DNA of 64,000 nt, taken from the NCBI GenBank assembly GCA_039545315.1, contig BCIM01000003.1, positions 673,799-737,798 of the forward strand, given 5' to 3'. Below, one piece after another: positions 44,670 through 56,296 of the stretch (its first letter is position 1; the number at the start of each line of letters is the position of its first letter). The notes under the pieces were generated by a model. It was not told the origin of the DNA and did not search any database. It was given only the letters and a program-made list of their open reading frames with translations. The position numbers and the translations under genes were made by a program. The DNA is from Kondoa malvinella (taxonomy: Eukaryota; Basidiomycota; Agaricostilbomycetes; Agaricostilbales; Kondoaceae).

Positions 44670-47600
44670 CTAGTGTACTGCAACATCGTCTAATCCCGCC
44701 ATCTTCCTCAACTGCTTCAATTCGCCGCTGCTCTTTGCCAACGCATAGAATATTGACTTTTCATTTGAAAGAAGGTTGGCAGGCTTGTCGAATTCGACTT
44801 TTGCTCCCTTGTCCAATACCAAGACGCGATCAAAGTCCCCAATAGTTGTGAGGCGATCTTTAAGATGTCAGTGCCGCCAAAATCACACAGTAGAGAATTA
44901 GCTTACGAGCGATGCACAACAAGGTGGCATTCTTCATCTCTTCGCGTATAACCCGTTGGATAGTAGCGTCTGCTTCCGCGTCCAAAGCTGCTGAAGCTTC
45001 ATCCAGTATCAAAAAAGGGCATTTTTCCAGTCGCAAAAGAACGCGGGCGAGAGCCACAAGCTGTTTTTCTGGAGCACGGTTCTGTCAAGCCAGCCCTACG
45101 CGGAAGTGCAGATCACTCACGGCCTGCGCTGAAGTTGATACCACCTTCCTTCACTTCGTCCTCCAGCCCGACTACACGATAGCGTCCTGTCGCTGTTTCC
45201 CCTGCCAGACCCACAGCTTGTAGAGCGCGCCAGACAGTTTGGTCATCGTATCTGCTTTCCACATCAATGTTCTCCCGGATCGTTCCTTTCAACAGTGTTG
45301 CGTCCTGCGAGACGATACTGAGAGAGCTCCGTAGCGATTTGAGATCAAGCTGTGATATGTCTTGTCCATCAATCATGATAGATCCCTGGCTCGCTTCCAG
45401 AACACGGAAGAAGGCCATGGCTAGACTGCTCTTGCCTGCTCCAGTCCGGCCGACGACGGCTACCCTTTCATAAGCTTGGATATCGAAAGTGACATCACTG
45501 AGTGCTGCAGGCAGATGCGGGGCGTATCTAACAGTCACATTTCGCACTTGCACGCTTCCCTCTTTGGAAGGCCACATTGGTGAAGGAGCGATCTGATTTT
45601 GCGGTTCTTCCTGTAGATTGTCGCAATAATCACTTATTCGTTCAATGGCGTTCAAATTCAGCTGTAAAGTAGATAGATGTAAAGTCGCCCAATGAATGCG
45701 CACCTGTATAGAAGAATGTCACAATCAGCTTCCCATAACATCACAAGCGACTTACAAAGAGCTCCATAGTCAGAACCAATACAAAGCCTGCCAGGCCAAC
45801 ATCGTATGACTCGATGACTATAGGACTCGTCCGATCAGCATCGTTACCAAGATGATCAAACAACACACTCACCAAAGTACAATGCCACTGCGGCTGAGAA
45901 GGCGGCCCCGACCATGTTCATTCGCGTCGTGAACCAAACAGAGAGCAGCTCGACATTATAGGTGAACACATTCTGGGTCTCAAGAAGCCGCGCTAGCTTA
46001 AAGAGACTCCAATCTACGGCGCCAAATGCGCGCAATGTTGTTCTACCTTTGAACACTTCTACGATGTGTGAATTGAGGGGCGACCGCGAGGCTGAGGAGA
46101 GAGCTCGAAGGCGCATCGCTATATTTCGGAATGGCAGCGCAGTAGCCCATGCTGCTGCAAGGAAGCAAGCGGTGAAAATGGTGAATACCGGCAGGTAATA
46201 GCAGACGAAGAAGCAAATTGAGAGAGCGTAAAAACCGTCGACCAAGCTATAAGAGACGCCGATGGGCAAAGAGATCTGTTTCCATCACTTTTAAGCTTCC
46301 TGTGCGCGTTCCTTGCAGCAACACTGACATCGACACAATACATATCACTGGAAAAGCGAGACGACCATCTGCCCACCGGCGTCTGGTCAAATACTCTCAC
46401 AGTACAAGACATGAGCTTTCGCGTCAGGCTGTCTGACAGCTTCTTGCTTGCGATTAGACCGCGCCACGTGATGAAGAGTAGTCGCAATGTTTCTGTCAGG
46501 ACTGTGGCTCCAACCAATGCCAAATACGTCAGCAATAGTGTCTTCGTGTCGCTGGTGTGGCTTTCATCGGACCAGAAGCGAAGGAATAGGGTTGAACCAA
46601 TATTAAAGCTTTGAGCGACAACAAGCAGAAGGACCAGGATCGACAGTACTCGCCAGCTGCCCAAAGCTGCAGCATATCTTCTGCCGGCCAATGTCATATC
46701 AGCTTCTCGCTCGGAGACTTCGGATTGCTCGAGAGGATCTTCTTCTTGCTCTTTGGACACCTTGTATGCTTCTTGAGTAGGCACTTCGCTCGTTTCGGAG
46801 TCGCCGCCAATAGCCGCCGTCGGACCAAAGACTTCTGTCGGTGTACCTGCTTTCGTTATTTTCCCTTCACTCAGGACGATCACCTGCTGAGCCGAGTGTG
46901 CAACCCATGTAGCATGGGTAACGAGGAGGACTGTTCTTTTCTGCAAAATGTCGCTTGCGAAAACTCGCTGATAGAGCTGGCGGGAAGTATTTGCGTCGAC
47001 TGCTGCAAGGATGTCATCCATGAGCAAAATGTCGGCTTCTGAATAGATTGCGCGAGCGAGGGCTAGTCGGGCCTGACATCAAAGTCAACACATAAAACGT
47101 AGCATGGGTTATGTTGTGCGAACTTTCTGTCCGCCGGAGAGGAGTTGGCCGCGCTCTCCTACCATTGTCTGGTCACCGTATCGCTGTGAGGAAGACCAAG
47201 ATATGAGTCAAATGCTCCATAGGTCCAGACTGAGTCCTTACCCAGCTCGCTAGATCTTCATCGAGACAGCACTGTGTGAGAGCGTGGTGATACCGCTGGC
47301 TGTCATAGTTTTTGCCAAAGGTGATGTTCTCGCGGACGGTTGCAGACAGTATGAAGGGATCCTGAGGACAGTATGCTACGCGGCGCGCTGATCTGTCCTC
47401 AAAATTGAAAGTGGTTGGCACGGGAGCTTGGAGGCGACCGGAAGCTGCACGACAATCAATCTATGCCGACATCGGATATAAAGTGATGATGCCTACTTCT
47501 GACAGTTTCTCCTAGCAGCGTGTCGAAGAGACAGGTCTTACCTGCACCCACTGGACCTAATATAACGTTCAAACCCTTGCAGAAAGAGACGCTGATGTCT

Positions 47601-49759
47601 TGCAGGACAAAGACTCCATCGGAATTCCAGCTTGCAGTCAAATTCTCAGCAACCAATTGTCCTTCGTCTTCTGGCTTGCATCGAAGCTCGTACTTCGTCG
47701 TATCAGGCAAAGCCAAGAGCGCATCGACGCGTTGAAGACTCGCGAAAGCAAATGCATAGCTCTGCGCAAGTCTTGAGGTTAATCTCCTTGACTCGCAATG
47801 CAGTGAGGCCAGCTCACTGAAATATTGACAAATAGCCACGAGAAAGCGTCTGTCAGCACTTTGCAATAGACCAAAACCGAAAACAGTATTGGCGCGGTGA
47901 TAGGCTTTTGGAGCATCGTGTATGTTGCGATGGTTGCTGCTGAAACCAGACCAACGGCACTCCAATTCCTGTGAGCAGCGTAAGTTCAGGCTTGAGGGTT
48001 GACTAACTCTTGCGTGGAGTGCGGACTTACAAAGCCCAGGAGACAGCGGCTACAAGCTGACGTCGCCGAACAACCTTCAGCTCCGCTTCACGCTTCTCCG
48101 ACATTCTCTTCGCGAACATGTTCTCGTAAGCGCCCAATTTTATCCACCTTATAAAGGTGATTATCTCGTGAGTCAGGCTCATCCGGTTGTCCAACAAGTC
48201 CCTCTGCTGATGGTAATAACTAAAGTTCATAGCGCTGAGCCGTTGATGAATCAAAGCATTGCCGACCATCACAATGATACCACCCAGCGTGGCCAAACCG
48301 ACGAGACGAAAGAGACTCCAAATCGCCAGAACCGCAAGCACAGGGCTTTGGATTCCGACAATGGTGATCTCGCTGCCCTTGCGACTGATGTGCTCGATGT
48401 CGATGTTCATGACGTCCATTACATGTGACTGCATCGCAGGATTAGCAAGCTGAACATGTATAGTCAGTAGACGACTGACTTCGTTCGCCGAGCCGTGTCT
48501 CTCGTCAACTGCATTCGAAAGCCGTAGAATCTTGCTCAAGCCTGAAAAAGAAAGGATGGATCTGGTCCGAGCCGCCATCTTGATTGTCGATCTGCGTAGA
48601 AGAAGCTCGGAGACAGAGTTGATAACTTTTGCGCCGCCGAGAGACAATGCCAGTAAGATGCCTTGACGCAAACTTGGACCGCCGACCAATTCTTTTGCTT
48701 CCAGATATCTCAGAATGCGCTCCAGCGCTTTTCCTTGTGCGATGATGCTGACACCGATAATAACAGCCATGATTGATTGGAAGAATAGGTCTAGTCTAAA
48801 ATGAACAAATAGCTTTCGCAGAGTCGACCAATTCTTGTACCCAACATCTTCATGATAAGCCGTAGTCGCATGACCCGGTTTTGCTGATTTTGGCATATCC
48901 GCAATATCCTCATCTTGAAGTCTTTGGCGAAAGTGCTTCAACATGAAACCTTCTGAAGCGAGATCCAGCCAAGAAATAATGATGGGCGCATATCTTCCTC
49001 GGATCGGGTGAAGTGGCTTTTCGTCGTCTTCTACGTCCACGACAGTCGACGATGAAGAGCTAGTCTGACTGATCGGATCCATCAAGTCTCGGTCTTCCGC
49101 GAATGTAAGCAGGCGTGTCCAAAGAGGGATTGTAGCGTCCGATGGAATAGATGGAATAAGGCCTTGCATGACGACCAGCAGCGATTGGAGAGTGGTTTCG
49201 ATCTGAACATGGCGCGTCATGTCGATACGACCATGATAGAACTGAAAAAGCTGCCATAGAGAGACAAAGACAAGTAGTAGGAAACAGTGGATTTGAAGCT
49301 CGTAATGGTATCTTGGGCGGCGATAGAAGGCAGAGAAAAGCTTGAGCACGAGTAGACCAGATATATAGGCCTGTCTCAAGTGTTAGCAATACCCTCTTAA
49401 TGCGCAGGAGCCTAATTTACCTCGGGTACGAACTTTGCTACCTGAACCTCATTCGCTCCGCTTCGATACACTACATTCCACACAAGTAGCACAGCAGAGA
49501 GCAACAAGGATACCGCATCCATGTATAGCGCCATTTGTCGCATGCGAAGCAGCTCAATAGCATCTTTCGGTGATCTCTTGTTTTCCTGCTCTTTTCGATA
49601 CTCCATGACCAGTCTTTCCGCTCTTGCCATAGCAGAAGCATCTTCTCTAGGCAGGGCAATGGGTTGAGAGCGTTTGACCTTGTCGAAAATGACATGACTG
49701 GAAAAGGCGCAGAAAGAGACTGCAAGCGCGAGCCAGGGTATCGAGATACTGGGTATCAT
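44670..49759 (-). CDS. ABCC/MRP-type full-length ABC transporter
   Basis: ATP-driven exporter of conjugates or bile-acid-like compounds at the vacuole or plasma membrane. N-terminal TMD0-like helices (SIPWLALAVSFCAFSSHVIF, AVSLLLSAVLLVWNVVY) are followed by TMD1 with ALSLGGAKVINSVSELLLRR and NAVDERHGSANEVSRLLTIH. NBD1 has Walker A ILGPVGAGKTCLFD, signature LLSGGQK and Walker B ADILLMDDILAAVD, with Asp replacing the catalytic Glu as usual in ABCC NBD1. TMD2 follows, then NBD2 with VAVVGRTGAGKSSLAMAFFR, DGQDISQLDLKSLRSSLSIV, signature FSAGQKQLVALARVL (spliced) and FLILDEASAALDAEADATIQ. About a dozen introns. The fungal Ybt1/Ycf1 clade is likely; the substrate cannot be told. Confidence 0.93.
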
Positions 49760-50176
49760 GTCGCTGGCTGCTCACAAGAAGAGCGCAAGCGTGGAGGAGA
49801 GCTACAGGCAGACAAGCAGGGCATTGCATTTCACAGCAAGGCGAAGATGGCATGAATGAGCAGAATGTAGATTCTGACCTCAAGGGTAGGGCAACCAGTA
49901 GACGGTATAGCCTGCAAGGCTCGCGATAGGTAGGCAGTGCATGCAGAGTACATGAACGTCAGCATTATTGAAATCGGAGGTGACGGTCGTAATGGGCAAT
50001 GCACGGATTGAATTGGATGATGGCCTGGCCATCCACATGCCTGAAGTGGATACTCATGTACCGGCCTTTCCAGACACCCTCGTCGACCTCATAATGCCAA
50101 TAAAACCTTCCAGCTGAATCCCAAACAACAGTCTAATAACCTCTATAACCTCTTCCGACTGCACACGCGTGATCAT
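49760..50176. other. Intergenic region upstream of the ABC transporter
   Basis: About 415 bases between the ABC transporter start and the PRA1 stop, both on the minus strand. No exon candidate of note. Confidence 0.35.
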
Positions 50177-51003
50177 TTAGACCTGCTCGATGGATCCTGA
50201 TTGATCTGCCCAGTAAATTTGAGCATTTATATGAAAGAGAGAAAGCATGGTCAACGTACATTCAGATTCTACGCCTGGTTCTAGCAGAGCTGCATGCCCA
50301 AGTACAAAGACTGAAGAAGCTCCGACGATAAAGAAGAGCGTTGACAACCTGTTGGACACTTAGCCAAAGTGACAGCGGAGGCTGAAGGTTGACGCACGGC
50401 GCCGCAAACCACAACAACGGTACTCCAATAACGAACAGACCGGTATAGAGTGACTTTTGGGTTACGCTGATCTTGGCATTAGCTCAAGACAGCGATGGCA
50501 TTTCTTGACAGGAGCTTACACATGCTCGCCTACTTGTGTTGGCTCCGGAGCGAATTTGTTGATAGCAGCGAAACCTCCAACAAGGAAGGCGATAGCAATA
50601 AGGAGAAGAGGGTTGGTCAGGAGCGCATACACGCTGACTGCCGCAATGACCACGCTGTAATTGCCAGAGAAGTGTCGAGTCTGACCTTCTGCTTAGCATT
50701 GGCTGAACAAGCAAGACGCAGACTGACATTGTGACTTATCCTCGCAGTCGCTTCATTCAAATCTGCAGGACGAGAGATGCGCTGGTGATCGAAGCTACGC
50801 TAAACTGTTCAACGCGTGCATATTTCGCCTCGACAGGACAAGCGCACAATTGGGGAATAGGGCGTAGGTTTGAAAGTCTGGTTTCCTGGAAGTCCTACGA
50901 GCTAGTTAACCTTGTCGAGCGTGCGTCCTACGCGCTGCCTCACCCTAAATTGTTGAAGCGAGCTGGGAATTTGGCTTAAGACAGCTTGTGCTTGAGCTGC
51001 CAT
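50177..51003 (-). CDS. PRA1 family protein (prenylated Rab acceptor)
   Basis: Small ER/Golgi membrane protein that binds prenylated Rab GTPases. Exon one: MAAQAQAVLSQIPSSLQQFR. After an intron, SFDHQRISRPADLNEATARI, then HFSGNYSVVIAAVSVYALLT and NPLLLIAIAFLVGGFAAINK, the conserved first hydrophobic hairpin. FAPEPTQVGEHV leads to ITQKSLYTGLFVIGVPLLWF and the second hairpin, NRLSTLFFIVGASSVFVLGH, AALLEPGVES. It ends GSIEQV. The RISRP and NYS elements are typical PRA1 landmarks. The first intron is long (over 100 nt) and might contain a further small exon. Divergent from the aldo/keto reductase. Confidence 0.88.
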
Positions 51004-51212
51004 ATTTTTCGTCGTTGATAAAAAGAGTGGAAGTGTTATACAGCGTTCTAGTAGTGGAGCAAAGGAAGAAGAGTCGGTCGCGTGCTGGACTGCAGGCGCA
51101 CAGAGGCGAACAGGAAGGGCCACATTTTTTTCAATTTGTGTAAGAGTTGGAAACTGAACAGATCAGACTCGGGAAGTCCGCGCATGACGCTGTCTCATAC
51201 CCATCACTCAAA

Positions 51213-52981
51213 ATGACTGCCGCAACTGTACGTCCCGCTGCATGTGGAGCAGTACAGTATCTTAAGCGTTGTCGCTGCCCTAGTTTGCCCCAAAAGACAT
51301 GGTCAGAATTCATAAATTAATCGATGCACGCCTGCTGACCTTATATGCCAGATCTACCGCCATCTGGGTATGCTCTCCTGCGTCGCACGAAGAGGTTTTT
51401 GCTGACACACCGTACTCAGGCCGCACTGGTCTCAAGGCGAGTTTCTTATTCGGTCGTTCAATATCTCCGGCTCACATGCACATGTGTTACCATCTCAGGT
51501 GTCAGCGCTCAGTTATGGCGGGTGGTTGACCGGGGAGCGATATTGTATCGGATTGTATTCAAATCGCTAATATCGGTTTCGGCAGTGGGAGGCACCCAGA
51601 AGGGAGCAATCGTCAAAGACTTGATGAAAACTGCCTATGTATGTCTTGTCATGCAACCTGCAATAGCTACCACTGATCTGTATGTCAGGACGCGGGCGTT
51701 AACTTCTTTGATAACGCAGAGGTAAGAAAAAAGACAGATCGGATGTAAGACAGCAGTCTGAGAGCTCGCGGTGACCCTAGATCTACTCCAACGGAGAGTC
51801 CGAGAAGGAGATGGGCCAGGTAAGTAGTGTTGAACTGCTCAAGTCTTCTAGTCCGACAATTTTTCGGTAGGCGATTAAAGAGCTCGGCTGGCAGCGTGAG
51901 CAGCTTGTCATCTCGACAAAGGTGTTCTTCGGGTATTGGCTATCTTCTAGACTCATTTTTACGCTGATGTTTTCCTCAGCACTGGCAAGGCCGACCCAAA
52001 CCAGAAAGGTCTTTCCAGAAAGCACAGTAAGTCAGCAGCAACCTCACTTCGCCCATGTTCACATTTGGGTACTATCTAGTCATTGAAGGCACCAAGGCCT
52101 CGCTCGCACGCCTTCAGATGGACTATGTAGACGTCCTCTTTGCCCATCGTCCTGATTTCGCTACTCCAATGGAAGAGATTGTTCGCGCTTTCAATTGGTG
52201 TATTGTTGGTCTTTTGCTCTATACACCTCTCAATACTCACTGTATTTGCAGGACACCAACAAGTGCTACTACTGGGGCACCAGCGAATGGTCAGCTCAAC
52301 AGATTCAAGAAGCTTGGGCTGTTGCCGACAAGTTGAACCTGATCGGACCTTGCGCTGAACAATGCCAATACAACGCCTTCCACCGTGAGCGCTTCGAGGT
52401 TGAATATGAGCCTCTCTACCAGAAATACGGTCTCGGTACTACCGTCAGTTATATTCTTCTGATCGCACTTCTTTTCTGAAGTAGAGCACAGATCTGGTCC
52501 CCTCTTGCCTCCGGTCTGCTCACTGGCAAGTACAACGATGGTATTCCAGACGACAGTCGCTATGCCACCAACAAAGAGTTCTTTGCCAACTCGGCCAATG
52601 CTCTCCAGACCGAAGAAGGAAAGGCAAAAATCGAAAAGGTCAAGAAGCTCACCAAAAGTAGGTGTCCTGACCTTTCTCACCTAACCTTGCTGATCGTATG
52701 ATGTTCACAGTCGCCGAAAAGATTGGCTGCAACACTTCGCAACTTGCTTTGGCTTGGGCCACATACAACCCACGCGTGTCCACTACCATCTTGGGTGAGC
52801 CCTTATCATCTTGTATCTCGATACATACTGACATGTTCATGCAGGTGCTACCAAGGTCGAGCAATTGAAGGACAATTTGGCTGCGCTTCAGTACATCGAG
52901 AAGATCACTCCAGAGGTGTACGAAGAAATCGAGAAGATCCTCGACAATAAACCAAGCCCTCCTCCTACCTTCGGTCGCTAA
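51213..52981 (+). CDS. Aldo/keto reductase, voltage-gated K+ channel beta-subunit type
   Basis: NADPH-dependent oxidoreductase of the AKR6/Kv-beta group. Many tiny exons join to [100 protein letters not shown] and [19 protein letters not shown]. The catalytic tetrad is visible: Asp in FFDNAE, Tyr in IYSNG, Lys in STKVF and His in FAHRP. Later exons give [60 protein letters not shown] and [20 protein letters not shown]. At least ten introns; the one inside GLKVSA (51437-51498) uses a GC donor. Start ATG 51213 begins a six-codon exon and is the least certain part. Confidence 0.94.
51437..51498 (+). other. GC-AG intron in the aldo/keto reductase gene
   Basis: The join GGTCTCAAG to GTGTCAGCG restores [11 protein letters not shown], an invariant stretch in Kv-beta type reductases. 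The intron begins gcgagt and ends ccatctcag; no GT donor at the right phase gives the conserved sequence. Confidence 0.7.
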
Positions 52982-53126
52982 GCGGGATTAAGTTCGTTGT
53001 AGAATAAAATGGCACAGAGTGTCAAGCTGCAAAACCGCATTTTTTCACCTCGAGTCGTCTATATACACATCGTTCGCTTTGATTAGAGTGTATGAGATTC
53101 ACTCGGATCCTTTCAGTATCTTGCTT

Positions 53127-54290
53127 TCAGGCCTCATAGCGTAGCCTGTCCAACTCTGCCCAAGTCAATGAGACGGGGACTGCAGTGCGCCCAACGACAA
53201 GTCGACTCACTTCATCGTAAAGAGCTACATCTGACGCGCCCAGCTCTTTCAACGCCAGCCATATCACCGCTGCTGTCATGCCAGATCCGCAAGTCGTAAC
53301 GAAAGTTCGCTATAAAAGCATGAGATGGATGAGAGGCTCCAGCAAGATCAAATCAGCTTACTTCTCCTCGCAGCGCCTGATTGAGAGCTTCTTCACTCCG
53401 TAGTGCTTTTGCGAGCACTTGGCGCAGCTGATCGTTCGGTAGCAAGGTCTTGTACGATGGTTCTGTCGAAGAAGGCGGACTTAGAAGATCGCTGAAAGGC
53501 ATGCTGATTGAATGAGGCATATGGCCACTTGAAAGACCTGGTCGAGGTTCCTTTGCTTCGCCAGTAAAGCGACCTTTCGGTCTCGCGTCGCTAGAAACCT
53601 TGTCAGACTAGCTCGATAGATTGTAGGCCATCATACAGGATCACATCTTTGGCTGGATCAGCAGCTGTCATTTGCTCGTAGCTTCTGACTGATCCAGAAG
53701 CAACTGAATCAGGCGTCCCATAATTTGATGGCTCTATTGCAGCAGGTTCCGTCTCTTCTACAGGTAAACCTTCCGCTTGCCATCTTGGAAATCCGCCTAC
53801 ATACTAGTCAATCGCTCTCCTACTGCACATGCGAGCGCGAGCTAACCGTTAAGCACTGAGACATTGGGATGCCCATAGCACTTGAATGTCCACGCAGCTC
53901 TAGGACTCGTAAAGACTCCATGCACATCAGAGAAGATGACATGCGTCTCGCGCGTAATTCCCAGAGAAGAGCAAGCTTGAGCAAAGGTCTGCGCGTCGGG
54001 CAGCATATGTGATAGCTTGAGCGGATGTGTCATGTCGGCATTCTTATCATGGTGCCAGAATCGCGAGCCAGGTATCCGCTTCTGGCGATGCTCTCGCACT
54101 GGATCACGGTCTGTCCCAGGCATAAACCATGTAGCGCTTTCATAGACAAGCATGAGCTAGACCCTCTCTTGTATTGGTGTGAGACTTGCTCGATGATCAA
54201 GGCAGAGGAATTCTTAGACATCTCTGCCGCTTGTGTAGGAGTCACGAGCATTGATCTGGATGCTGCCATGATGCGAGAAGCAGCTTTCAT
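53127..54290 (-). CDS. TUM1: 3-mercaptopyruvate/thiosulfate sulfurtransferase (tandem rhodanese)
   Basis: Two-rhodanese-domain enzyme transferring sulfur for tRNA thiolation and cysteine catabolism. The N-terminus (MKAASRIMAASRSMLVTPTQ) looks like a mitochondrial leader running into the usual LVTPxQ start; an in-frame ATG at 54395 is an alternative. A 29-nt intron (54157-54185) joins it to LVYESATWFMPGTDRDPVRE. Domain one continues KRIPGSRFWHHDKNADMTHP, LKLSHMLPDAQTFAQACSSL and DVHGVFTSPRAAWTFKCYGH. Domain two has GFPRWQAEGLPVE, LDARPKGRFTGEAKEPRPGL, SGHMPHSISMPFSDLL and the active loop TTCGSGMTAAVIWLALKELG; the catalytic Cys with GSGMT indicates mercaptopyruvate rather than thiosulfate specificity. 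Tandem with the RRM gene upstream. Confidence 0.93.
54157..54185 (-). other. Ultrashort 29-nt spliceosomal intron
   Basis: On the coding strand it begins GTCTCAC and ends GGGTCTAG. It shifts frame (29 is not a multiple of 3), joining TQAAEMSKNSSALIIEQ to LMLVYESATWFMPG, consecutive parts of the first rhodanese domain. The downstream frame has a stop (TAG) immediately before the acceptor, and no other nearby GT has the right phase. The alternative is that translation simply starts at the ATG at 54153. Confidence 0.6.
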
Positions 54291-54448
54291 GAGATTAAGG
54301 TGGTGGGAAACTGAGACATCTAATGGTAAGGCCAGGCCGGCTTGCGGTGACACACCGCGAGTTCTGACGAGCTGCTCAAATACTTTCGTATCCATGTCAA
54401 TGCAATAGCCAAATTCCTATGCTTTTGATCCCCATCAGATATCCGACT

Positions 54449-55990
54449 TTACTCGACATGAGCAGTCTCAGGCTGCTCCTGTGCCATTGGAGTGTCGAGC
54501 GCAACCTTGACGTTGATCTCCTACAGCAGCATATCAGTGCTTTAACCAATTTCGATAGGTGAATTCGGCTTACTCTGCCCTCGACTTCGTGAGAAGCAAA
54601 TTGCTCAACAGCCTTCTGCTGCTCCTCTTGGCTACCGAACTGCGCAAAACAGATTGTTAGCACATGGTGCTTACTGAAGGAGTTGCCTTACTTCAACAAA
54701 GCCGAAACCCTTGCTCTTGCCCTCGCCGGGACCGCGCTTTCTGGTGACGACAGTAGCGCTGACCACATTGAAGCCTTGGAAAATGTTCTTGAGAGCATCG
54801 CTAATCAATACGCATGAGTCCATTCCACTCTGGCGATGTGATAGGAGCAGACTCACTTGTCGTATGAGAACGGCAAATTGGCGACAAAGACCATAGTCTT
54901 CGATTCTTCACCAGCTAAAGGCTTGGCGCGAGTCGCACGCTCACGTCCACCTCTTCCACCGCGTCCACGAGGGCGACGTCTTCCACGAGCTGAACCATCG
55001 GCAGGAGCCTCGGAGTCATCAATGCGTGCAGCAGAAGCATCGCCATTGACTTGTAGGTTGCTCATTTGGTCAGTGATTTCACCAGCTGGCTCTGCTTCAC
55101 CGTCAGCAGCTGGGCGACGACCTATATTGCATCACAAGTCAGCATCCGGCAAACTCTTATCAGAGGATGTCGTACCTTGTCCTCTTCGGGCAGCTCTTCC
55201 TCGTCCGCGTCTTCCACCGCGAGAAGCATCGCCAGTGACTTCGTGGCCTTCCGTTGAAGCCTCGCCTCCAGCAGCTTGAGCAGCCTCTTGCGCAATGTTT
55301 CCACCTGCATAGCAGATCAGCACTTCATTCTGCTCCGACAGGCGATGAACTAACGTCTAGTGTTGGAAGGTGGCTTGGCGATCTATAGCGACATATTAAG
55401 CTAGTGTTCGTGCGAAATGACAAAATAATCACCTCGCAGTTGACCACACGGCCGTTCAACTCGGTTTGGTTGACCGCCGCAATGGCAGCGGCAGCATCAG
55501 CTTCGGATTCGTAGGTCACGAAGCCGTATCCGAGAGAGCGACGGCCACGGCTGACACGGAATAAGCAAAAGCAAATTGATGACAGATCTGCATGAGCGTA
55601 CTAGATGATCTGAGCATCCTTGCTGCAAAAGGAATATTCTATCAGCGACTGAGCACATGGATAGTTTCTCCTACTCACACATTGCCCTTGTCAGCGAAAA
55701 GAGCCTTGAGATCCTCAGAAGTGGTTGCAAAGGCCAAATTGCCAACGAAGACCTGTGGAACTCCGCTCAGCTACAGTTCACAGTGCAACGAGTCTGCACA
55801 CCTTGTGACCTTCTTCGGAAGTGCTAGCCGCAGTGGTCTGCACGAGCAGTGTCAGTCGCTGCTTGCATGCGGAGACGAGGCACCAAATTTGCGCGTCAAC
55901 TCACAGCTTGGGTGATCTAAAAGAGCATCTATGCCTCAGAGGACCTCACAAAATCCAATGGCGTGCACATACAGGGTGTTCAGCAGACAT
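54449..55990 (-). CDS. Two-RRM, RGG-rich RNA-binding protein
   Basis: The start exon MSAEHP joins via short exons to TTAASTSEEGHKVFVGNLAF, the RNP2 motif of RRM1; LKALFADKGN, then GYGFVTYESEADAAAAIAAV (RNP1) and LNGRVVNCE complete it. A Gly/Arg linker follows (RGGRRGRGRAARRGQG), then SNLQVNGDASAARIDD, a second basic patch (RGRRRPRGRGGRGGRERATR) and RRM2: MVFVANLPFSYDK (RNP2), LKNIFQGFNVVSATVVTRKR, SKGFGFVEV (RNP1), EINVKVALDTP. Ends ETAHVE. Similar fungal proteins (Sbp1/Rnp24-like) act in mRNA translation control or ribosome biogenesis; which applies here is not decidable. About eight introns. Confidence 0.88.
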
Positions 55991-56296
55991 GATTGATGGT
56001 CGAAGTTGCGCTGTTCTTTTAGTTGTCTAACGAGTCGCACAGGCCAGAAAGGACTAGGCGATTGATGGGCAGGGGAACAGAGATGAAAGAGAAATTGGTA
56101 TGGTCTCTCGAATTTTTGGTTGGAAGGGAAGAAGCGAGGACAAGTCTCAGCCTCAGCCTCATGCCATCGATTGGTATCTTCTGCAAGCTTCCCATATACA
56201 CTCGACACTATGTACTACCTACCCACCCAAGTAACAGACTACAGCAATCACCAGCTATGGCACACAAAGTCGTGGAGTTTCGTAGATACGTCACTT
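55991..56296. promoter_or_regulatory. Region between the RRM gene start and the RasGAP gene stop
   Basis: About 305 bases; both flanking genes are on the minus strand. Presumed RRM promoter and RasGAP 3' UTR; no exon recognised. Confidence 0.35.
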
